Assembly: GCA_027575765.1 (NCBI GenBank)
Contig: JANBPT010000456.1
Span: forward strand, 1 to 34,778
DNA from: Tieghemiomyces parasiticus
Lineage: Eukaryota > Kickxellomycota > Dimargaritomycetes > Dimargaritales > Dimargaritaceae
DNA length: 34,778 nucleotides
Reading direction: 5' to 3'
In this document: positions 28,799-34,778 of the stretch, one piece after another
How the letters are laid out: each line of letters opens with the position of its first letter
Position numbering within the stretch: position 1 is the stretch's first letter
Program-made: the position numbers and the translations under genes
Notes under the pieces: model-generated
Database searches by the model: none
What the model saw: the letters and a program-made list of their open reading frames with translations, nothing else
What the model was told of the DNA's origin: nothing

Positions 28799-30736
28799 TC
28801 ACTCCACATCGTCACCAAGGAAGGAGAAGTCCACCGGGTCGTCTTCCTCGTCGCTCTGAAGGAGATTGGGGGCATATTGTGCGTAACATGGATGAGTAAC
28901 GAGGGACAGGAAGTAACCAGTAAGCAAAACGACGTCAAAGTCCTGTCGCGCTGATAGCATTAATAGCGAACTTACTTCAACGATCCGCTTGGGCCTGGCT
29001 GGGATTGATTTGTCACGACTGCCACGTGTCACGCGGCCTTTGCTCCGGCCGTCGTCAATAATGGCATCAACGGCAATACCTGTTATGACAGGGCCAGGGC
29101 GGAAGGGGTAAGGGGCGGGAGTACAGCCGAGTTAGTGGGCATTACCGGCTGTCACCATTTGGCAATGTAAGGGTGGGGGCGGGAAGACGCTGTGGCAGAA
29201 AGGGCGATACCAATAATAATGATAATACCACCCTTTAACCCGAGCTTGTACACTTACTATCCTGTTCCTGCCGCAATTCACGCTGGTACTGGGCTTTTTT
29301 GCACTTCTCTAGGGTGGGACGTCCTGGAGTGCCGGGGCACCGGAAAAAGTCACCGAGGTTGTATTCGAAAGGTCGGGGTGTAAGTGGGAGAATGATGGTT
29401 AAGTCAGCAGATGGTTTCAAGAGACATCAATATTAACAGCTTAGAAGAGTATATCTGCCAATGTTGGGTGTCAATCTTCAGTCCTACCTTCAACGCCGAG
29501 CTCGACCAGCATGGACTGGAGTTTCTGGATTTGCTGTTTCGGGGATAAGTCGGCTAGCTCGCGGCTCCTGATTGGCATCATGTGTGAAAAAGGTAAGGGC
29601 ATGACGGAGGGGGATCAGAAATGTAGTGCTGAGCTCCATATGGTTAGGACAGTAGTCCGCCATGGCAGCCCGCAAACATGTGATGGCTTCAAGAGCAGGA
29701 CGCGACTTACCAGACTTTGCGCACACCGCACTTGGTGATGTACATCTTGAGCTGTTTGATTTTATGTTCAGTCTGTAGTGATATGCGGTGGAAACATGGT
29801 AGGATCGAAAGAAGGTAGGCAGTGAGAGGGCAACTCTCATCTGCGTCGCGGGGAACCCCGACCCACGACCCCATCCTTTTACATTGCGCTTACAATCCTA
29901 TGGTATAAACTTACCTTGTCAACCGAAGCCACTGAGCTCACGCCCGATTTAGATGTCGTTGCGCGACTTACAGGCTTGTCCCCCCCTTTCGGCTTTCGTA
30001 TCTTTTTCACCGGGGGAGCTTCATCCTCCAGCTCAGAGAGATCGCTGTACCCTAATTCTTCGGCGGGCCGCTTAGCGGGCGGGATGGCTGCGCTCCTGTC
30101 CGTATCACTTTCGTTATCCATCTTGACAGGTGACATCGTATTAGGCTTGCCCTTGGACACTGGGTTTGGATCGGCCTTGGTGTCGGAGGTGGGAGAGTCA
30201 TAGCCCTCATCGGAAGTGCGTGGATCAGCTTCATTAGCCTTGGCCAACTGGTAGGTTAGGTCCGTGTCAGTAGAGGGGACAGGGGGTGAAGCGAGCAGGT
30301 ATATGGGTGGAGAGTGATGGTCAGGATGGCCCGTCACTACGAACACGATGCTATCATACTATTTGCCAGATCTTGGGCGAGACCCTCTGTCGATACAGAC
30401 CGTGTGGTCAGCTTCGCGGGTCTCGTGAAAACCTACAAGTAAAGTGTCAATATACTCCGTTAGCATCGCCTTATGCGGCGGTTTATCGAGAGACTTTGGC
30501 TCGAGCTTTAATTGCTCCTCGATAAGACGGCGTATCCGCTTGGCGGTCGTGACGCTGGTAGGGACGGAAATGCAAATCAAGGTGGTAAAGTTCGAGTTCG
30601 ACCCGTTAGACATGCGAGTAGATTCACCACGTATGAAGACAAGTAAAATGGTTGGGAACTAGAGCGGTCTCACTTACGAAAGGTCAGCCCCGCGGACGAT
30701 GCTGCGACAAGCACTTCGGATGAGTTCCGTATCCAT
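28799..30736 (-). CDS. HIRIP3/Chz1-like histone chaperone with N-terminal DEK_C domain
   Basis: Predicted nuclear H2A-H2B-type chaperone. Eight exons (minus strand): 30736-30678, 30554-30437, 30247-29915, 29772-29711, 29567-29488, 29323-29258, 29079-28976, 28855-28799. All seven introns (123, 189, 142, 143, 164, 178, 120 nt) are GT-AG with compatible phases, giving 292 residues. Exons 1-2 form a DEK_C-like helical domain (IVRGADLSVTTAKRIRRL...). Exon 3 is a low-complexity acidic/basic linker with PAKRPAEE and VKKIRKPK, likely nuclear localisation. Exons 4-6 match the HIRIP3 core: QLKMYITKCGVRKVW, SRELADLSPKQQIQKL, GRPTLEKCKKAQ. Exon 7 has AVDAIIDDGRSKGRVTRG, similar to the Chz1/HIRIP3 CHZ motif. 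Exon 8 is an acidic tail (SDEEDD...). The start ATG has A at -3 and G at +4. Exon joins are inferred, but reading frame and homology agree at each. Confidence 0.88.
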
Positions 30737-31549
30737 ATTGGTCGATTCAAGGACAAATGGGGCAGGATGCCTAGTGATGAACGGCAATGAAGGCCTCTAA
30801 ATGGACATTGAGAAGGGTAAAGGTTCAGTCCTACGGAATGCTGGAAAAATTGACTCAGGGCCGCTCTGTTTCAGCAGGCAGCATTGTCCTCTGCCCTATA
30901 AAAATGACGCTAACGCATAACTTGAGGCGGTTTCATTCTAAATCATTTCTTTGGCAGATTTTAGCCGCCTTCACGACTAGACACGACCGCGCCGAGTGGC
31001 GAATTCTCTTTTTTCATGAAGCTAGTTACTTCGTGTGAATAGTTCTAATAGGACGAGATTTCAAACTGGTGGGTAATTATTGGGGGCTCAAGCTCTACAA
31101 TAAGTGGTGGGAGATCGAAATAGTAATGAATTAGTCCATAATGGCACTATTTACCCAGCTGCTTGGGGTAGGTGGGTGATTGGTAGTGTAATAAAGTGGA
31201 AATAGGATAAGAATGTCTTTTATTAAGGCGCCCTTTTGCTAACGCATATAGCCAATGTATAATTAGTGCAATACATTTTGCGGCATCAAAGCTTGAGGTC
31301 TTAGACAATGATCCCGTGGATAAAACACAGAGGTGTCGTAGGCGAGGAATCGAGTGGTGTAAACCATTCCAGGATTGGACCATTTCTCGCCTCACAACTT
31401 GCCTTTTTTACCTTCCTATCCTGCCATCTTAAAAAGTTCCATCCCCCCGCCCCACCCCAATTTGTCAGGAGTGATGTGTGGGTGCTTGTTGATGATTCGT
31501 ATTCCAAGGGCCGTAAGGCAGGTTCCATTTATCTGAACTGACTACCACG
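30737..31549. other. AT-rich region, no gene seen
   Basis: Starts at the 5' flank of the histone-chaperone-like gene and runs to the transposase relic. Short open frames only. Some of 31300-31549 may be the degraded N-terminal part or left flank of the transposon, but no inverted repeat could be fixed by eye. Confidence 0.5.
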
Positions 31550-32479
31550 ATGGGCTTGACTGTCCCTAGCCTTGTTATCATCTACAGGCGGCTAGCTCAC
31601 TTTTATACTGGTCACTACTCCTTCAAAGATGGCGCTCGGTCAAAACACCCATTGGACGACATTGGTGAACTCTACGGGACCATACTTCCGGAACTGTTGG
31701 AGGACGACCCTCAACTGAATGCTGACCAACTAGGCCATGCCCGCCGCACTTCCCCTAGTACCATCTGTAGTGTCCTACGCAGGGACCTGAAATTGCATAG
31801 CTATTTCAATTGTTGCATCTCCCACAACCTCACTAACAACCAGCACCACCAGGAGGTACGTTTTGCCACCAAGTCCCTGGAGGGATTCGTCAGGGACCAG
31901 CAACTACCTGCCGGACTCCATTGCCACAGGCAAAAAGGCCTAGGCATACCTTTATGATCCCTCCTGCTGGCTCTAGTCACATGAAGTGGTGCCCTAAAGG
32001 TGGTCCTGTCCCAACTGAGACCCACCAAGGCCATACCACAGCCAAGGTGATGGTGACCATTGATTTTCACCAGGTATGGTCTATTGCACTTGAGTGTAAA
32101 GCCCTCTGATGTTAAGGTCTCCACCAAACTCTATGTAGAGTACAAGCCAAAAACCATGGTCCAGGCCTGGGTGGAGGCACATAGAAGTCTGGATTATCAT
32201 CCTCCATGACCCTACCATGATAATGCACCACCACATTGTACCATAGATACCCAGACCTAGATTTCCGACAGCAGAGTCAAACTTCTGCCAGTCCCTCCCT
32301 ACAGTCTTGGCTTGCCCACCTTTGACTTCTGGCTGTTCAGGGATATCAAATAGCGGCTGAGGAGTGAACAGTTCACCATGGTGGAGGTGGTTGTGAACAC
32401 TGGGCAATTGGAGCTAGCCAGTCTCCTGCCAAATGGTTTAAGAGCCTGCTATGATAGCTGGCTAGAAAGAGCTTACTAA
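31550..32479 (+). pseudogene. Degraded Tc1/mariner-type (DD34D) transposase
   Basis: A DNA transposase relic. A helix-turn-helix half is readable at 31550-31900 (for example SPSTICSVLRRDLKLHSY), then the frame shifts to give KVMVTIDFHQVW (near 32041-32085), which aligns with the first catalytic block, and shifts back from about 32105 (KPKTMVQAWVEAHR). Second catalytic Asp in HDNAPPH (32216-32236) and third in FDFWLF (32321-32338), with exactly 34 residues between them, the mariner spacing. The C-terminal part, ending LLPNGLRACYDSWLERAY, runs to the TAA at 32477-32479. In-frame stops at 32207, 32258 and 32351 plus two frameshifts make it inactive; the first catalytic Asp is also uncertain. Terminal inverted repeats were not identified. 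Confidence 0.88.
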
Positions 32480-32862
32480 GCTGTACAAAGTGATATCCAT
32501 TTTCTTTAAAAGAATAACTACATAATTCGTCTTTGTGAATCTACAAGCTTTAAAAAGTACCTAGGTTATCCATTAGTTTACCACCTTAAGGGGCCAATAT
32601 CCTAACTGCCTACACCCTAATGTTAACCTGTGTAAAGTAGAATAAACTGCAGAGAATACCAATGTCTTCACCACTACGGTACTACTTTAGTAATATGAAT
32701 AACCTAAGCTGTATCAGATGTAAGATTTGTTAGTGTCGTCCTAAATCTTCCTTGAGGAACAACCATAAAATATCCAGCTTCAAATAAGATGATTCACAAT
32801 CCTGCTCCGCTGGCCTAGGTGACTCCGCCATAAAATAAATGATACTAGAATTGAAAGTTACT
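32480..32862. other. AT-rich sequence between transposase relic and tRNA
   Basis: No open frame or RNA gene recognised. Probably holds the right flank of the decayed transposon; no matching terminal repeat was found by eye. Confidence 0.5.
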
Positions 32863-32866
32863 AAAA
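32863..32866 (-). terminator. RNA polymerase III terminator of tRNA-Pro
   Basis: The minus strand reads TTTT four bases beyond the 3' end of the mature tRNA, the usual Pol III stop signal. Confidence 0.7.
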
Positions 32867-32870
32867 TGTT

Positions 32871-32942
32871 GGGCTCAACTGGGAATCGAACCCAGGACCA
32901 CTCCCACCCTAAGGGAGTATTATACCACTAAACCATTGAGCC
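32871..32942 (-). tRNA. tRNA-Pro (anticodon AGG)
   Basis: 72-nt cloverleaf on the minus strand without intron. Acceptor stem GGCTCAA / TTGAGCC (7 bp) with discriminator C; A-box-like TGGTTTAGTGG; anticodon stem CTCCC / GGGAG around the loop TTAGGGT, giving anticodon AGG (reads CCU, and CCC/CCA if A34 is inosine); T arm CTGGG-TTCGATT-CCCAG containing the B box. All standard positions pair, so the gene looks functional. Its 5' end lies only 9 nt from a repeat element. Confidence 0.96.
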
Positions 32943-32951
32943 GCACAGTTT

Positions 32952-33373
32952 TGTGGTGTCAAGATGAACTTAGGACTCCTGAAGATTCCTGGTGGGCAGA
33001 CTCAGTTAGAGCAAGCCACCAGATTGCATTAGCACGCCTGCAGCCCAGCAGATGAACCAAATGGTGACACCAAGACATGGGAAAGCCAATACAGGTTGAG
33101 TATATGGTCAGGCCATTTCTCCCACCAATGATGGGCCAATTTCCCAGGGCTTGGTCCAACACTAACTTTTCAATTATCTAGCCAAAAACATTTCAATTAA
33201 TGGTGTAACTAGAGGGTCACCAAAGTTAGACAATCAAAACAAAAACAACTTTAGTTTAGTATCATATATATACCCAGCACAACAGAACTTCTATGTTCTG
33301 GGAGTGTTTTCCCTGCCCTGCCTTGGGGTACCCAGTTCTTTATTAAAACCGGCTTATATATCTATTCTTCACA
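32952..33373 (+). repeat. LTR-like repeat unit U1 (422 bp)
   Basis: Starts TGTGGTG, ends ATTCTTCACA, and is bracketed by the 4-bp direct repeat GTTT (32948-32951 and 33374-33377). Related to U2: shared blocks include ACTCCTGAAG(A)..TCCTGGTGGGCAGAC near the start, AAGACATGGGAAA, and GGGAGTGTTT...CTGCCTTGGGGTACCCAGTTCT near the end. TG...CA ends, short inverted termini and a 4-bp duplication fit a solo LTR (or a MITE-like element). Confidence 0.8.
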
Positions 33374-33377
33374 GTTT

Positions 33378-33822
33378 TGTGGAGCCCAGATAGTATCTGC
33401 ACTCCTGAAGACTCCTGGTGGGCAGACACAACTAGCCAGACGCATCAACACATTGCTAACCCCACCAAGGAAAAACAAATGCGCCTCCAAAAGACATGGG
33501 AAAATCCCCACATGTAGAGTGCAGATCCAGCCAACCCCCCACCAATGGGCAACAGGATTTCCCATGGCTTAAGTTTCATACTTTTCGATTTTACATGTTT
33601 CATACATTTCGATTTTATCAGTTTCATCATGGGTAACAATATGTTTTCTAACCAGCCTAAACAACTAAGGCAACCAAGACCAGGGTTTTAAAAGAACATT
33701 GTTATTTCATCATATATAAGGCCCAAGCTTTTACACCTAATAACTCGGGGAGTGTTTCTCCCTACTCTGCCTTGGGGTACCCAGTTCTATATTCAAACCA
33801 GTTTTATTACCTATTCTTCACA
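33378..33822 (+). repeat. LTR-like repeat unit U2 (445 bp), head-to-tail with U1
   Basis: Starts TGTGGAG and ends ATTCTTCACA, directly after U1 with only GTTT between. A diverged member of the same family in the same orientation. About 12 nt beyond its end is TGGTTGCAGCAG, which could be a tRNA primer-binding site if U2 were the 5' LTR of a retroelement, but no coding region follows within the window. Confidence 0.78.
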
Positions 33823-33825
33823 TTT

Positions 33826-34692
33826 TGTGTGTAATGGTTGCAGCAGTTCCCGCTGTGGTGATTGGGAACCACCACATTAGATCATCCCAGGGTAAAGTCC
33901 AAGTCTACTATTTCAGAACCACAAATTCTGTGATAGTAGAATAGCCTTTTGGTTATGGTATTAGACTTGGGCCTAATATCAACACACCTGCTGCCTTAAC
34001 TCTTAGCTTTCCTTGTTTCTACATCATATTCTCACAAGCCTATAGTTTATTGTCTACCAAGTTTATTTTAACTTGTTGACTTTGGGGACAAATAACCCCA
34101 GGTTGCTGTTGTCCAGAACTAGGAGAGGGGACGAATTCTTGGATCACACTTTTGCCTTTACTTTTCTTGACTTGCTTACTAAACCATTGATACCCTTACA
34201 TTACACACAACAAATGTAAAGTGGACCGGTATCTGGAAGCCGGTCCCGCTTTCAAAAGAACCTCCAAAACGAAGTGGAGAGTTCAGGAAAATACAGTCAG
34301 ACCAGGGCCGTCCAAATCTGTAACGCAAAGTTTGATAGGTTAACTATTGACAGAGAAAACCTCAATGCAAAATCTAGAAAACGGTACCAACAAGCGAGCT
34401 TAAGAGAATATTGGTACTAGACTTTATTAACGGAATAGTGCCAACGGATGGCACTATGGGACAGAAATTGGGAGTAAGCAGCCGGGCCCTGTGTTGCATA
34501 CTTGGGCCCGGCTTTGATACTATGACTATAATAAATGATTTGCGCTAATTGGTGGAGGGCCTGGCTGGCCCCCCGTCTCTTCCAGGCCTCTCCCAAAGGT
34601 TGCCTGGTCTCTTTTCTTTTGTTTCTTTTGACGGCGGTAGAGGCACGGCCTATTCCAGCTCCTCAAAGGCATAAGCCGTGCTTGGCTTCACA
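33826..34692 (+). repeat. Possible unit U3 (867 bp): TGTG...CTTCACA-bounded, hairpin-rich, non-coding
   Basis: Bounded on the left by CACA-TTT-TGTG after U2 and on the right by CTTCACA-AAAT-TGTGG before U4, the same junction pattern seen between U1 and U2. No coding frame. Contains many perfect or near-perfect inverted repeats (for example 34223-34229/34240-34246, 34435-34443/34449-34457, 34480-34489/34504-34513). Could be the internal part of a non-autonomous retroelement, an unrelated inserted unit, or ordinary DNA between two LTRs. Confidence 0.45.
34480..34513 (+). other. Perfect 10-bp GC-rich hairpin
   Basis: Arms 34480-34489 (AGCCGGGCCC) and 34504-34513 (GGGCCCGGCT) with a 14-nt loop, followed by TT. 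Preceded 22 nt upstream by another perfect hairpin (9-bp arms 34435-34443 and 34449-34457, loop ACGGA). Function unknown; strong folding on either strand is expected. Confidence 0.7.
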
Positions 34693-34696
34693 AAAT

Positions 34697-34778
34697 TGTG
34701 GAGCGTAGTTTGGCAAATAGTAAATTTAATAAAGAATAGTACCCCAAGGCAGGGTTGGTAAAACACTCCCTGAGCTTA
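34697..34778 (-). repeat. LTR-like repeat unit U4, inverted and cut by window edge
   Basis: On the minus strand this reads GGGAGTGTTTT...CCTGCCTTGGGGTA...TTCTTTATT... and ends CTCCACA, matching the 3' portion of U1 and U2. It is therefore a third family member in inverted orientation, continuing beyond the right edge. Confidence 0.75.

Noticed and set aside
33940..33990. tRNA-like or U2 snRNA-like stretch (AGCCTTTTGGTTATGGTATTAG)
   Set aside because: Resembles an A box and the U2 5' stem-loop superficially, but no T arm or acceptor pairing and no U2 branch-site recognition sequence follow.
1..34778. CRISPR arrays, rRNA genes, bacterial operons
   Set aside because: No regularly spaced short repeats and no rRNA-like sequence seen; gene structures are eukaryotic.

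Overview
This window reads as nuclear DNA of an early-diverging ('zygomycete'-type) fungus. Evidence: two of the four main genes have short GT-AG introns of about 120-190 nt, and a third has one long intron. The genes are a modular fungal-style NRPS, a mitochondrial methylcrotonoyl-CoA carboxylase alpha subunit, a P4-ATPase flippase and a HIRIP3/Chz1-type histone chaperone. There are also a eukaryotic tRNA-Pro with internal A/B boxes, and a decayed mariner-type transposase. Kickxellomycotina/Dimargaritales-like fungi would fit, but the exact lineage is an inference that the sequence does not settle.

Layout. (1) From the left edge to 16642 (+): the 3' 16.6 kb of one uninterrupted NRPS reading frame, entering the window inside an adenylation domain. 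Visible order: (A)-T | C-A-T | C-A-T | C-A-T-E | C-A-T-E*. E* is a degraded epimerase-like terminal domain, and there is no thioesterase or reductase. The second and third complete C domains in the window share a nearly identical ~0.83 kb tract. (2) 16643-18011: no gene seen. (3) 18012-20516 (-): three-exon MCC alpha subunit, with biotin carboxylase and biotinyl domains complete. (4) 20517-23583: about 3 kb divergent intergenic region, with one weak candidate small secreted/membrane protein on the minus strand. (5) 23584-28384 (+): two-exon P4-ATPase with a 955-nt intron between membrane segments M3 and M4. (6) 28799-30736 (-): eight-exon gene encoding a 292-residue DEK_C + HIRIP3/CHZ histone-chaperone-like protein, reconstructed here exon by exon. 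(7) 30737-34778: AT-richer repeat island containing a dead mariner transposase, tRNA-Pro(AGG), and a back-to-back array of TGTG...CACA-bounded repeats packed against the 5' side of the tRNA gene. The last ~0.9 kb is rich in inverted repeats.

How the genes relate. The NRPS is specialised metabolism. MCC alpha (mitochondrial leucine catabolism), the flippase (lipid asymmetry) and the histone chaperone are housekeeping genes. No tailoring enzyme, transporter or regulator obviously tied to the NRPS lies in the window, so any cluster would have to extend to the left. The most unusual items are the NRPS terminus, the homogenised C domains, and the tRNA-anchored array of repeat elements.
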